A stretch of 39,556 nt of DNA from Hyphomicrobiales bacterium (GTDB taxonomy: Bacteria > Pseudomonadota > Alphaproteobacteria > Rhizobiales > Beijerinckiaceae), in assembly GCA_027488155.1 (NCBI GenBank), contig JAIYCE010000043.1, positions 1 through 39,556 on the forward strand, written 5' to 3'. Positions within the stretch are counted from its first letter, which is position 1. Every line of letters starts with the position of its first letter. This document shows, piece after piece, positions 26,730 to 37,691 of the stretch. The translations under genes and the position numbers were made by a program. Below the pieces are notes generated by a model. It saw nothing but the letters and a program-made list of their open reading frames with translations, did not search any database and had not been told where the DNA came from.

Positions 26730-29700
26730 GTAGTCTTTTTCTCGACAAGCATCACAAGATCGCGCAATTTTTCGAGTGTGCCGTCGAGACGCGCTTGCGC
26801 TTCCGCATAATCACCGATGAACACAACTTTCATGTCGGGACGAATCTTTGCCAAAATGCCCTGCTTCATGATGTAGCGCATCAGGGCTTCCGGTTCCGCG
26901 AAGGAATTGTCTCTGAAGCCGAAGATCAGGCCTTTCGGTCCTGCATCAATCTTCTCGACATTGACGGCGCGGCACAAAAGCTTGATCCGCATAATGCCAA
27001 GCAACTGTCGTACCTCATCCGGAATAGGCCCGAAACGATCGGCCATTTCCTCGGCAAACGCATCGATCTCTTCATCCGCCTCCAGCGAAGACAGGCGTTT
27101 GTAAAGCGACAGACGCAGCGTGAGATCCTCGAGATAATCTTCCGGGATCATCACCGGTGTGCCGATGGTGATTGAGGGCGACCATTGCGCCTCGGTCTCC
27201 TCCTCGATCCCAGCCTTGAGTTGCGTCACCGCATCTTCCAACATCTGCTGATAAAGCTCGTAGCCGACTTCCTTGATATGGCCCGATTGCTCGTCGCCCA
27301 AAAGATTGCCCGCTCCGCGAATATCGAGATCATGGCTCGCGAGCTGGAACCCTGCACCCAAAGTATCGAGCGATTGCAACACTTTGAGCCGGCGCTCCGC
27401 TTGCGGCGTGAGCGTACGATTGGCCGGCGTCGTGAAAAGGGCATAAGCACGAATCTTCGAACGCCCGACGCGACCACGCAATTGATAGAGCGCCGACAGG
27501 CCAAACATATCGGCGCGATGCACGATCAGCGTATTGGCGGTTGGAATATCGAGCCCGGATTCAACGATCGCGGTAGAAAGAAGCACATCGTAATGGCCTT
27601 CATAGAATGCCGTCATGATGCTTTCGAGCTCAGAAGCGGGCATTTGCCCGTGTGCAATGGCAATCTTCGCTTCCGGCACTTCGCGCCCCAGAAATTCGCG
27701 CGCTTCGGCAATATCCTCAATGCGCGGACAGACATAAAAGGTCTGCCCCCCGCGATAGCGTTCACGCAGCAAGGCCTCTCGAATGGTCAAGGGATCAAAG
27801 GGCGTCACAAAGGTTCGAACAGCCAAACGATCGACCGGCGGCGTCGCAATGATCGACAATTCGCGCACGCCTGTCAGCGCCAATTGCAGCGTACGCGGTA
27901 TCGGCGTGGCCGACAGCGTCAAAACATGTACTTCCGCGCGCAGCGATTTCAGTTTTTCTTTATGACCGACGCCGAAATGTTGCTCCTCATCGATCACCAT
28001 CAGGCCAAGATCTTTGAACTGGATCGTCTTGCCGAGCAGCGCATGCGTGCCAACGACAATATCGACGGAGCCATCCGCCAATCCTTCTTTCGTCGCCTTC
28101 AACTCAGCCGAAGACACGAAACGCGAAGCCTGGCGAACGGTGACGGGCAAGCCTTCGAACCGTGCCGCAAAAGTACGATAATGCTGACGTGCAAGAAGTG
28201 TCGTCGGCACAACGATCGCCACTTGCTTACCAGAGAGTGCAGCGACGAAGGCGGCACGCAGCGCAACTTCTGTCTTGCCAAACCCGACATCGCCGCAAAT
28301 GAGCCGGTCCATTGGACGCCCTGATGCCATATCGTTAAGCGTCGCCTCAATGGAATTAAGCTGATCCTCAGTCTCGTCATATGGAAACCGCGCGCAAAAT
28401 TCGTCGTAAAGACCATCGGGCGTCGCAAGCCGTGGCGCTTCGCGTAGCATACGTTCGGCTGCAATCTTGATGAGCGCATGCGCCATCTCGCGAATGCGCT
28501 CTTTGAGCTTCGCCTTGCGCGCCTGCCATGCACCACCGCCGAGCCGGTCGAGTGCAATCTCGGTGTCTTCCGAGCCGTAGCGCGACAGCAATTCGAGATT
28601 TTCGACTGGCAGGTAGAGCTTCGCCTGCTCGGCATAATGGATCTCGACGCAATCATGCGGCGCACCGCCAACATCGATCTGCTTGAGGCCCACAAAACGC
28701 CCAATACCGTGATCGACATGGACGACAAGATCGCCCGGCGTAAGCGTGGCAACTTCGCTGATGAAATCCTGCGCGCGCTTCACGCGCCGGGCGCGGCGCA
28801 CAAGCCGGTCGCCGAGAATATCCTGTTCACCGATGACAGCGAGGGTCTCTGTCTCAAACCCTGTCTCAAGCCCCCACAGAGCGAGCCCAATCCGCTTGGG
28901 CCGCAACGCCAACGCTTCGGCAAGCGTGGCCGCCGGGGATTGATCCTTTAACTTATGATCGGCCAGAACATGGCCAAGACGCTCGCGAGCACCTTCGGAC
29001 CACGCCGCAACGATCACGCGTTTGCCCTTATCCTGCAACGCACGGACATGGTCCGTCACCGCGTCGAAGACATTGCCCTCTTCCGCCTTGTCGTCATGCC
29101 GTGCACGTTCAGCAGCAAAATTGCGACCCGCCCGCGCACCGAGATCGATTACCTTGCGACCCGCGCTGCCCGCTTCGGCAAACGGAGTTAAGCGCGCGAC
29201 CGAACCCGATGCGAACGCAGCGACGATGTCCTCTTCCGTCAGATAGAGAGCATCGGGCGGTACGGGCTTGTAAGGCGGCACGCCCGGTTGTGGCGTTTTC
29301 ATCGCCCCGAGACGTGCCTCATAGGAATCCTTCACCTGCGCCCGACGTTGCGTGCAGGCTTCCTCGACACGCGCATCGAGAAGAACCGGAACATCCGCGA
29401 TATAATCGAACAGTGTGTCGAGCCCGTCATAGAAAAACGGCAACCAATGTTCGAGGCCGGGCGGGCGACGGCCTTCGCTGACGGCTTCATAGAGAAGATC
29501 GTCCCGCTGGGCGGCACCGAACCGTTCGACATAATTCTGTCGAAAACGCTTGATGGCCTCAGTTGTCAGCTGGATTTCGCTCATCGGCACAAGTTCAAGC
29601 GCGCGCATCTGGCCGACCGTACGCTGCGTCTCGGCGTCGAAACTACGGATCGATTCAACAGTGTCACCGAAGAAATCGAGCCGAACCGGCATCGGCATGC

Positions 29701-30280
29701 CCGGCGCATAAAGATCGACGATCCCGCCGCGCACGGCATAATCGCCCGTCTCACGCACGGTGGAGGCGCGAGAGAAACCATTATTCTCAAGCCAAGCCGC
29801 CAGTGTCTGCGTATCGACGACATTGCCCGGTGCGATGGCGAGCGAGTCGCGCGCAACACGCGCGCGTGGCGGCACGCGCTGCACCACACCATTGGCCGTC
29901 GCAATCAGGATGCGCGGCTTAGCTTCACCCGCGCGCGCAACGGTGAGCCGCGCCAACACGTTCATGCGCCGCGCCACGATCCCGGCATTCGGCGAGGCGC
30001 GGTCATAAGGTTGGCAATCCCAATTCGGAAAGCTGAGCACCTCGATGTCAGGGGCCGCGAAAGCGAGGCCCGCCTCCAACTCCGCTTGGCGGCGGCCATC
30101 GCGCGCCACCATCATCAGCGACACCGCACGTCCCTCGCCCAAACGCGCAAGCGCACGCGCCAAATCGGCCAAGACCAGCGCGTCAAATCCGTCGGGAACG
30201 GACGACAGCGTCACGCTCTCTTTTTTCAGAAGCGCGGTCTCGGCCTCTTTCAGCGGATTGAGAGAGGACTTTGGGGGCAT
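26726..30280 (-). CDS. mfd: Transcription-repair coupling factor Mfd
   Basis: Mfd removes RNA polymerase stalled at DNA lesions and recruits UvrA for strand-specific repair. The 1184-residue product (E. coli 1148) shows the N-terminal UvrB-homology module (VLSFPNWDCQPYDRASPN; GDYAVRGGIVDLYAPG), the RNA polymerase interaction domain (LTPGDLVVHVDHGIGRFVGL), and the RecG-like translocase with Walker A ICGDVGFGKTEVALRA, DEEQ box VIDEEQHFGVG, LSATPIPRT and QLRGRVGRSK. The C-terminal domain 7 (from EVRQLLGIMRIK) follows. It lies 33 bases after sdhE on the same strand and ends overlapping frnE-like by 4 bases. Confidence 0.97.
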   Translation of the reverse strand: MPPKSSLNPLKEAETALLKKESVTLSSVPDGFDALVLADLARALARLGEGRAVSLMMVARDGRRQAELEAGLAFAAPDIEVLSFPNWDCQPYDRASPNAGIVARRMNVLARLTVARAGEAKPRILIATANGVVQRVPPRARVARDSLAIAPGNVVDTQTLAAWLENNGFSRASTVRETGDYAVRGGIVDLYAPGMPMPVRLDFFGDTVESIRSFDAETQRTVGQMRALELVPMSEIQLTTEAIKRFRQNYVERFGAAQRDDLLYEAVSEGRRPPGLEHWLPFFYDGLDTLFDYIADVPVLLDARVEEACTQRRAQVKDSYEARLGAMKTPQPGVPPYKPVPPDALYLTEEDIVAAFASGSVARLTPFAEAGSAGRKVIDLGARAGRNFAAERARHDDKAEEGNVFDAVTDHVRALQDKGKRVIVAAWSEGARERLGHVLADHKLKDQSPAATLAEALALRPKRIGLALWGLETGFETETLAVIGEQDILGDRLVRRARRVKRAQDFISEVATLTPGDLVVHVDHGIGRFVGLKQIDVGGAPHDCVEIHYAEQAKLYLPVENLELLSRYGSEDTEIALDRLGGGAWQARKAKLKERIREMAHALIKIAAERMLREAPRLATPDGLYDEFCARFPYDETEDQLNSIEATLNDMASGRPMDRLICGDVGFGKTEVALRAAFVAALSGKQVAIVVPTTLLARQHYRTFAARFEGLPVTVRQASRFVSSAELKATKEGLADGSVDIVVGTHALLGKTIQFKDLGLMVIDEEQHFGVGHKEKLKSLRAEVHVLTLSATPIPRTLQLALTGVRELSIIATPPVDRLAVRTFVTPFDPLTIREALLRERYRGGQTFYVCPRIEDIAEAREFLGREVPEAKIAIAHGQMPASELESIMTAFYEGHYDVLLSTAIVESGLDIPTANTLIVHRADMFGLSALYQLRGRVGRSKIRAYALFTTPANRTLTPQAERRLKVLQSLDTLGAGFQLASHDLDIRGAGNLLGDEQSGHIKEVGYELYQQMLEDAVTQLKAGIEEETEAQWSPSITIGTPVMIPEDYLEDLTLRLSLYKRLSSLEADEEIDAFAEEMADRFGPIPDEVRQLLGIMRIKLLCRAVNVEKIDAGPKGLIFGFRDNSFAEPEALMRYIMKQGILAKIRPDMKVVFIGDYAEAQARLDGTLEKLRDLVMLVEKKTT

Positions 30281-30313
30281 AAAAATTCCGAAGCTTCCGC
30301 CATCAGGCGGCCT

Positions 30314-30610
30314 TTAGAGATGGATGGGACCCGAATGGGTGTGAAACACTTTCAGCCTGCGGAAAAGCGCCGTGTCGTAATTCGAAGGCGCTTCCTCCGT
30401 TTCCGTGATCCACGAAAAAAGATCGCGGTCCGGCACTTCAATCAACGCCTCGAAATCATCGAGCTCGCTCTCGGTCAGTGTTCCAATTTCAGCATCTGCA
30501 AACTGGCCCATCAGCAGGTCCATTTCGCGAATCCCGCGATGCCAGGCACGGAAAAGGATCTTGCGGCGGCGTGGATCGAGATCGGCACTCGTACGGCGGG
30601 AACCGGTCAT
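30314..30610 (-). CDS. sdhE: FAD assembly factor SdhE (succinate dehydrogenase assembly factor 2)
   Basis: SdhE helps attach FAD covalently to the SdhA subunit of succinate dehydrogenase. The 98-residue protein carries the signature RRRKILFRAWHRGIREMD (14-31) with the essential RG pair (25-26) and Glu29, then LTESELDDFEALIEVPDRDLFSW. It sits between tgt and mfd on the same strand with gaps of 57 and 33 bases. The short acidic C-terminus ends in HSGPIHL. Confidence 0.93.
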   Translation of the reverse strand: MTGSRRTSADLDPRRRKILFRAWHRGIREMDLLMGQFADAEIGTLTESELDDFEALIEVPDRDLFSWITETEEAPSNYDTALFRRLKVFHTHSGPIHL

Positions 30611-30667
30611 GGCTTCGTACCTCTGTCAGCGAGGCCGCTCTATAGCCGAGCCAGACCGCCCTGTCGA

Positions 30668-31797
<1,130 letters not shown>

Positions 31798-31801
<4 letters not shown>

Positions 31802-32895
31802 GAATTGCCCTCGCGCTTCGGGAAGAGAAGCGATGCATCGCCATAGGAATAAAAACGATATCCCTGCGCAATCGCATGCGCATAAGCAGCCTTCATACAA
31901 TCAAGCCCGCTAAAAGCAGACACAAGCATGAACAGCGTTGACTTCGGCAAATGGAAATTCGTCATCAGCGCGTCGACTGCTTTGAAGCGATAGCCCGGCG
32001 TAATGAAGATATCCGTCGCAGCAGAAAACGGCTTGATCGTACCATCGTCAGCCGCTGCACTTTCGAGTAGCCGCATCGATGTCGTGCCGATGGCCACGAT
32101 CCGCCCGCCTCTTGCCCGCGCGGCATTCAATTGGGCTGCCGTCTCGGGAGTGATATCGCCCCACTCCGCATGCATGATGTGGTCGCGTGTATCCTCCGCC
32201 TTCATCGGCAGGAATGTGCCTGCACCGACATGCAGCGTCACGCGCGCGGTTTCAATCCCGGCTTTCGCAAGCCGCTCCATCAACTCCGGCGTGAAATGCA
32301 ATCCCGCCGTCGGCGCTGCAACCGCACCTTCTTTCTCGGCGAAAAGCGTCTGGTAATCTTTGCGGTCGTGCTCATCTTCTGGCCGCTTGCCTGCAATGTA
32401 AGGCGGCAAAGGAAGATGGCCGATGCGTGCGATCGCTTCGTCGAGTGCGGGCCCGGTAAACGAAAATTGCAACAGTGCCTCGCCGCCCTCACCTTTCTCG
32501 ATCAATTCGGCCTCGAGCGATGCCAGATGCAAAGCGCCGCCCGCAGACGCGTCGCCGAAACGGATGCGCTCACCAATGTCCACTTTCTTTGCCGGACGCA
32601 GAAAAGCCCGCCAGCGCTCGCCACTGACGCGTTGATGCAGCATCGCCTCGATCCGCGCCGCATTCTCGCCGCGCACGCGCACGCCAAAAAGCCGCGCCGG
32701 AATGACACGCGTATCGTTGGCCACCAAAATGTCGCCCGGTTGCAGCAAATCCGGCAGTTCGCGCACGATCCGATCGTCGAAGCGCAACGCATTCTCCGGC
32801 CTGACAACGAGAATCCGCGCTGCATCGCGTGGCGCTACTGGCCGCAGTGCGATCCGGTCTTCGGGCAAGTCGAAATCGAAGAGGCTGACATGCAT
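31798..32895 (-). CDS. queA: S-adenosylmethionine:tRNA ribosyltransferase-isomerase (QueA)
   Basis: QueA transfers the ribose of S-adenosylmethionine to preQ1 in tRNA, giving epoxyqueuosine. The 365-residue product (E. coli 356) begins [19 protein letters not shown] and carries [41 protein letters not shown] and [16 protein letters not shown], all family hallmarks. It precedes tgt with a 4-base overlap, so the two queuosine steps form one unit. Confidence 0.96.
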
Positions 32896-32974
32896 AGGCT
32901 AAACTTCCGGCATTAACGGATCATTTACCCTAACCGGACCCTTCGCTTTGGGGTCTATTGCTTATTATGGGCGT

Positions 32975-33120
32975 TATGGTCTAGTTTCAGGTCACGGTCC
33001 CCAAGAGGATTGCGGGGGAATCGGAGACCTTTTCAACCTGCGCTTTCAGTGAGAATTGCAGGTCTTGCGTAAAGCCCGCCGGCGTCCCGTTGGGGGACAC
33101 AAACCGGCGGGCTCTTTTTT
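32975..33120 (+). ncRNA. Candidate structured small RNA between queA and ppiB
   Basis: No plus-strand gene precedes it, yet a strong plus-strand terminator ends at 33120. The preceding 100 bases fold into two further hairpins: AGGTC (32989-32993) with GACCT (33026-33030), enclosing TCCCC (32998-33002) with GGGGA (33015-33019); and ACCTGC (33036-33041) with GCAGGT (33058-33063). TATTAT (32963-32968) is a possible -10 element, giving a start near 32975 and an RNA of about 146 bases; the -35 is poor. It does not match tmRNA, SRP RNA or RNase P RNA by eye. It could instead be a leader-less terminator serving ppiB only. Confidence 0.5.
33074..33120 (+). terminator. Strong terminator, plus-oriented, adjacent to ppiB stop
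   Basis: GCCCGCCGG (33074-33082) and CCGGCGGGC (33104-33112) pair perfectly; inside, GTCCC (33084-33088) and GGGAC (33094-33098) pair again. TCTTTTTT follows on the plus strand. On the minus strand the tail is only TTTACG, so it can also end ppiB transcripts but is stronger for a plus-strand RNA. Confidence 0.85.
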
Positions 33121-33122
33121 AC

Positions 33123-33584
33123 TCAGCGCGGATTGGTCGCCATATAGGCCTTCACGATCTGATCGGGTTCGATGACCGGCTCGCCACGCTTGATCTTGTC
33201 GACATTATCCATGCCGTCGACCACCTGCCCCCAGACCGTATATTGGCGGTCGAGGAAACCGGCATCGTCGAAGCAGATGAAAAATTGGCTGTCCGCAGAA
33301 TCCGGGTTCTGCGCGCGCGCCATCGAGCAGGTGCCGCGCTCATGTGGCGCATCGTTGAACTCCTGCTTGAGCTTCTGGCCCGAACCGCCCATGCCAGTCC
33401 CGGTCGGGTCGCCCGTCTGCGCCATGAAGCCGTCGATCACGCGGTGAAACACAACACCATCGTAAAAGCCATCATTGGCGAGTTCCTTGATGCGCGCCAC
33501 ATGGTTGGGAGCGAGATCCGGACGCATCTGGATCGTCACATTACCCTTCGTGGTTTCGAGGATCAGCGTATTGTCGTCAGCCAT
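33123..33584 (-). CDS. ppiB: Cytosolic peptidyl-prolyl cis-trans isomerase (cyclophilin)
   Basis: Cyclophilins catalyse proline isomerisation during protein folding. The 153-residue product has no signal peptide and carries the catalytic core FHRVIDGFMAQTGDPTGTG, then GTCSMARAQNPDSADSQFFI and the late motif YTVWGQVVDGMDNVDKI. The start at 33584 (MADDNT) is preferred because AGGA lies 6 bases before it; an ATG 6 bases upstream is too close to the ribosome site. It follows ppiA by 47 bases on the same strand and is clearly a paralogue. Confidence 0.95.
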   Translation of the reverse strand: MADDNTLILETTKGNVTIQMRPDLAPNHVARIKELANDGFYDGVVFHRVIDGFMAQTGDPTGTGMGGSGQKLKQEFNDAPHERGTCSMARAQNPDSADSQFFICFDDAGFLDRQYTVWGQVVDGMDNVDKIKRGEPVIEPDQIVKAYMATNPR

Positions 33585-33631
33585 TGTCATTCCTTTACCT
33601 GGCTCTCTTAGTGTCGTTGATAGTGCACGAA

Positions 33632-34198
33632 TTACTTGGCGTCCGCCGCCACTTGCATCTTCACGATCTTGTCGGGCGCGGTGACCATGCCATTGTTGCG
33701 CTGATCGCCCTTCTTAATCTTGTCGACCACTTCCATGCCAGAGACGACCTCACCGACAACAGTGTATTGGCCGTTGAGGAAAGGCGCATCGCCGAAGCAG
33801 ATGAAGAATTGAGAATTAGCCGAATTCGGATCCTGTGCGCGGGCCATACCAACTGTGCCGCGCTTGAACGGCTCACGCGAAAACTCAGCCGGAACATTCG
33901 GCAGATCGGACTTGCCGGTGCCGGTTCCCGTCGGGTCTCCCGTCTGTGCCATGAAACCGTCGATCACGCGATGGAATACAACATTGTTGTAGAAGCCGCG
34001 TTTGGCGAGCGTCTTCAACTGTTCGACATGCTTGGGCGCGAGATCGGGCCGCAATTTGATGACGATGCGTCCGTCCTTAGTGTCGAGAAAGAGCGTGTTC
34101 TGCGGATCGGTGGCCGGGGCCTTCGCTGCATTCTGCGCGAAGGACGGCGCAAGCGCCGCAAACGAGGCCATACCGGCCAGAAAAGCACGACGAAACAT
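33632..34198 (-). CDS. ppiA: Periplasmic peptidyl-prolyl cis-trans isomerase (cyclophilin)
   Basis: The 188-residue cyclophilin starts with a signal peptide (MFRRAFLAGMASFAALAPSF, cleavage near FAQN at about 19-23), so it acts in the periplasm on exported proteins. The core VVFHRVIDGFMAQTGDPTG and SQFFICFGDAPFLNGQYTV are the same as in the neighbouring cytosolic copy. The first Arg pair (FRRAF) is not followed by a clear Tat consensus, so Sec export is more likely. It lies between coaD (52 bases upstream) and ppiB. Confidence 0.94.
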   Translation of the reverse strand: MFRRAFLAGMASFAALAPSFAQNAAKAPATDPQNTLFLDTKDGRIVIKLRPDLAPKHVEQLKTLAKRGFYNNVVFHRVIDGFMAQTGDPTGTGTGKSDLPNVPAEFSREPFKRGTVGMARAQDPNSANSQFFICFGDAPFLNGQYTVVGEVVSGMEVVDKIKKGDQRNNGMVTAPDKIVKMQVAADAK

Positions 34199-34250
34199 GG
34201 ATCACTCCGTGAGGTTGGGCGGGAACAACCCGCTATCAATCAGGCGAAAC

Positions 34251-34718
34251 TTAAGCGAATTTCGCTTTCAACTTGGCCGCCACATCGGGCGGAACGAAGG
34301 CAGAGACATCCCCACCCATTTTAGCGATCTGACGGACAAGCGTCGCGGTGATCGGACGCACGGCGGGCGACGCGGGAAAAAACAGCGTGCCAATCTCGGG
34401 CGCCATCGTGCCGTTCATGCCCGCCATCTGCATTTCATAATCGAGATCGGTGCCGTCGCGGAGACCGCGTACCATCACAGACGCTTTATGGGCGCGCGCG
34501 GCATCGATCGCAAGCCCGTCGAACGTGACAACCGACACGCCCGGCACGACCTTCTCAATCATCGCCGACCGCTCATCGACCGAGAACAGAGGCGTCTTAC
34601 CGGGATGCACGCCGATCGCGACAACCACCGTGTCGAGCACGCGCAGTGCCTGCTGCAGAATATCGACATGGCCGTTTGTGAGCGGATCGAAAGATCCCGT
34701 GTAGAGACCGATGCGCAT
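34251..34718 (-). CDS. coaD: Pantetheine-phosphate adenylyltransferase
   Basis: CoaD adds AMP from ATP to 4'-phosphopantetheine, the penultimate step in coenzyme A synthesis. The 155-residue protein (E. coli 159) begins [19 protein letters not shown] with the nucleotide-binding TNGH (14-17) and has the C-terminal motif [21 protein letters not shown] in place of ISSxxVR. GGGGA lies 7 bases before the ATG at 34718; a longer frame upstream runs into the gyrA tail and is not family-like. It follows gyrA by 55 bases. Confidence 0.96.
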   Translation of the reverse strand: MRIGLYTGSFDPLTNGHVDILQQALRVLDTVVVAIGVHPGKTPLFSVDERSAMIEKVVPGVSVVTFDGLAIDAARAHKASVMVRGLRDGTDLDYEMQMAGMNGTMAPEIGTLFFPASPAVRPITATLVRQIAKMGGDVSAFVPPDVAAKLKAKFA

Positions 34719-34773
34719 GCTGAATTCCCCGTTCAAACCAGCGGCGCTGGAGCCAGACGGCGTGCGACAGGCA

Positions 34774-37500
34774 TCAAGCCTCGCCGCTCTCGCCACCTTC
34801 CTCGCCCTCATTATCTTCCGAAATGCGCTCCACCGAGACGACCTGTTCATCGTCAGCGGTATTGAACACGATCACGCCCTGTGTCGAACGTCCTGCAATG
34901 CGGATGCCTTCGACGGGGCAGCGGATCAACTGGCCGCCATTTGTGACCAGCATGATCTGATCGGACGGCTCCACGGGGAAGGATGCGATCAGACGGCCAT
35001 TGCGCTCGTTCACTGTCATCGCAACGATGCCTTTGCCGCCGCGCCCTGTGACGCGATATTCATAGGCATTGCTACGCTTGCCATAACCATTCTCAGAAAG
35101 GGTGAGAATGATCTGCTCGCGCGCTGAAAGATCGGCATAACGCTCTTGCGACAGCGACAAATCCCCGGCCGCTTCCTCCTGATCGGAAGCACCCTCCTCC
35201 GCCTGCGCTTCACCATTAATGGCGCGGCGCATTTTGAGATAGGCAACCCGCTCATCGGCAGTTGCTTCGACATGCCACAGAATGGCGAGTGAAATAACCG
35301 TGTCGTCCTTGGCGAGCGCAATGCCGCGCACGCCTGTGGAATCGCGACCTTTGAAGACGCGCACATCATCGACCGGGAAGCGGATGCATTGACCCACAGC
35401 CGTTGTCAGCAGGACGTCGTCTTCCTGTTTGCAGATCTGAACGTCGACGATGGAATCGCCCTCATCGAGTTTCATCGCGATTTTGCCAGCGCGATTGACC
35501 TGAACAAAGTCACTCAACTTATTGCGGCGGACATTGCCCGACGATGTTGCAAACATCACATCGAGCGTGTCCCATTGCTGCTCGTCCTCGGGCAGCGGCA
35601 TGATCGTAGTGATGCGCTCCATACCCTCGAGCGGCAACATGTTCACGAGCGCCTTGCCGCGCGCCTGCGGAGCGGCCAATGGCAGACGCCAAACCTTCTC
35701 CTTATAGACGCGGCCCTTCGACGAGAAGAACAGCACCGGCGTATGCGTCGTCGCGACAAACAAGCGCGAGACGAAATCCTCATCTCGCGTCTGCATGCCA
35801 GAGCGGCCCTTGCCACCACGCCGTTGCGCCCGGTAGGTCGAGAGCGGCACGCGCTTGATGTAGCCGGCATGAGACACGGTCACGACCATATCTTCGCGCT
35901 GGATCAGATCTTCATCGTCGAAATCGGATTCAGATTCCTGCAACTGCGTCTTGCGCGGCGTAGCAAAGGCCGTCTTCACTTCCGTGAGTTCGTCCTTGAT
36001 GATCTGCATAATGCGCACGCGCGAGCGCAGAATATCGAGATAATCCGCAATCTCGGTCGCAAGCTTGTTAAGCTCATCGCCAATTTCGTCTCGGCCCAGC
36101 GCCGTGAGACGCTGCAAGCGCAAATCGAGAATGGCGCGTGCCTGCGCCTCTGACAGGCGATAAGTGCCCGCTTCCGACATCCGATGCAGCGGATCGTCGA
36201 TCAGCAACAAGAGGCTCTCGACATCGCGGGCCGGCCAGTCGCGATCCATCAGACGCTCGCGCGCCGTATTCGGATCAGGCGCGGTGCGTATGAGATGGAT
36301 CACCTCATCGATATTGGCCACCGCAATGCCGAGGCCGACCAAAACATGCGCGCGGTCACGCGCCTTATTGAGCAGATATTTCGTGCGTCGGCTGACGACG
36401 ACTTCACGAAAATCGATAAAGGCGCGGATGAAATCCTTAAGGTTCAGCGTTTCCGGACGACCGCCATTGAGCGCCACAATGTTCGCGCCAAACGAAGTCT
36501 GCAGCGGCGTAAAGCGAAAGAGCTGGTTGAGCACGACATCGGCAACGGAATCGCGCTTCAACTCGATCACGATGCGCATGCCGTCACGGTCGGATTCGTC
36601 ACGCAGATCGGAAATTCCTTCCACGCGCTTTTCGCGCACGAGGTCGGCAATCTTCTCAATCAGAGAAGCTTTGTTCACCTGATACGGAATTTCGGTGACG
36701 ATGATCGCCTCGCGATCCTTGCGGATCTCCTCGATCTCCGTCTTCGCACGCATGATGATTGAGCCACGGCCCAGATGATACATCGCACGGATGCCACCGC
36801 GTCCGAGAACGCTGCCACCCGTCGGGAAATCCGGTCCCGGTACGATGTCTATCAATTGATCGATCGAAATCGCGGGATCTTCGATATAGGCCGTGCAGGC
36901 ATCCACCAGCTCGCCGAGATTATGCGGCGGAATGTTCGTCGCCATGCCCACGGCGATACCGCCCGCACCATTGACAAGAAGATTGGGAAAGCGGGCCGGA
37001 ATGACGGTCGGCTCATGTTCGGAGCCATCGTAGTTAGGCTGAAAATCGACCGTGTCCTTGTCGAGATCGTCGAGCAACGACATGGCAGGCTTGGCAAGCC
37101 GCACTTCCGTGTAACGCATCGCCGCCGCAGGATCGCCGTCGACGGAGCCGAAATTACCCTGCCCGTCCGCAAGCGGCAGGCGCATCGAAAAGTCCTGCGC
37201 CATGCGCACAAGCGCATCGTAAATCGATTGGTCGCCATGCGGGTGATATTTACCGATCACGTCGCCAACGATGCGCGCCGATTTGCGATAGGGCTTATCC
37301 GGCGTGTAGCCGTTTTCGTACATCGAATAGAGAATGCGGCGATGCACGGGCTTCAAACCGTCGCGCGCGTCTGGCAACGCACGGCTCACGATGACGCTCA
37401 TCGCGTAATCGAGATAGGACCGCTTCATTTCATCGGTAATCGAGACCGGCCGGATATCGTGAGTGTCCGGGCCGGACCCCTTTTCGTCATGCTCTGACAA
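34774..37500 (-). CDS. gyrA: DNA gyrase subunit A
   Basis: GyrA is the DNA-cleaving subunit of gyrase, which introduces negative supercoils. About 908 residues are encoded. The N-terminal domain shows [20 protein letters not shown], the quinolone region [17 protein letters not shown] and active-site Tyr130 in [10 protein letters not shown]. The C-terminal beta-pinwheel has repeats ending in [13 protein letters not shown] and the gyrase-box [10 protein letters not shown]. The acidic tail [14 protein letters not shown] is typical of alphaproteobacteria. No ATG lies upstream of the conserved core; I chose TTG at 37500 ([10 protein letters not shown]), giving a normal leader length; GTG at 37548 is the alternative. 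The position equal to E. coli Ser83 is Gln91. It heads the run gyrA-coaD-ppiA-ppiB. Confidence 0.95.
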   Translation of the reverse strand: MSEHDEKGSGPDTHDIRPVSITDEMKRSYLDYAMSVIVSRALPDARDGLKPVHRRILYSMYENGYTPDKPYRKSARIVGDVIGKYHPHGDQSIYDALVRMAQDFSMRLPLADGQGNFGSVDGDPAAAMRYTEVRLAKPAMSLLDDLDKDTVDFQPNYDGSEHEPTVIPARFPNLLVNGAGGIAVGMATNIPPHNLGELVDACTAYIEDPAISIDQLIDIVPGPDFPTGGSVLGRGGIRAMYHLGRGSIIMRAKTEIEEIRKDREAIIVTEIPYQVNKASLIEKIADLVREKRVEGISDLRDESDRDGMRIVIELKRDSVADVVLNQLFRFTPLQTSFGANIVALNGGRPETLNLKDFIRAFIDFREVVVSRRTKYLLNKARDRAHVLVGLGIAVANIDEVIHLIRTAPDPNTARERLMDRDWPARDVESLLLLIDDPLHRMSEAGTYRLSEAQARAILDLRLQRLTALGRDEIGDELNKLATEIADYLDILRSRVRIMQIIKDELTEVKTAFATPRKTQLQESESDFDDEDLIQREDMVVTVSHAGYIKRVPLSTYRAQRRGGKGRSGMQTRDEDFVSRLFVATTHTPVLFFSSKGRVYKEKVWRLPLAAPQARGKALVNMLPLEGMERITTIMPLPEDEQQWDTLDVMFATSSGNVRRNKLSDFVQVNRAGKIAMKLDEGDSIVDVQICKQEDDVLLTTAVGQCIRFPVDDVRVFKGRDSTGVRGIALAKDDTVISLAILWHVEATADERVAYLKMRRAINGEAQAEEGASDQEEAAGDLSLSQERYADLSAREQIILTLSENGYGKRSNAYEYRVTGRGGKGIVAMTVNERNGRLIASFPVEPSDQIMLVTNGGQLIRCPVEGIRIAGRSTQGVIVFNTADDEQVVSVERISEDNEGEEGGESGEA

Positions 37501-37691
37501 GGCGTGAATCCGTTTGAAAAACGACTCGCAATACCTACCCGATTCCACTCCGAAAGGCCAGTTTCGCCGTCCGCATGAAAGGGTTTTTTTTCTCGTTATT
37601 TCAATAACTTACGATGCCAGCCAAAAAACCCACCGACAAGACCCTGGAAAGAACGCTTGGCAGCGCTGAAAACCGTGTATTGAGTGGCGTA

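Noticed and set aside
27185-28324. Long plus-strand open frame inside mfd
   Set aside because: It is antisense to a certain gene, and its His/Arg-rich composition is the usual artefact of high-GC coding strands.
32975-33120. SRP RNA, tmRNA or 6S RNA as identity for the candidate small RNA
   Set aside because: The conserved SRP tetraloop region, a tmRNA tRNA-like end and pairing of the 5' and 3' ends expected for 6S are all absent.
35389-37497. Several plus-strand open frames opposite gyrA
   Set aside because: Antisense shadows with Arg/His-rich composition, no ribosome sites and no recognisable domains.
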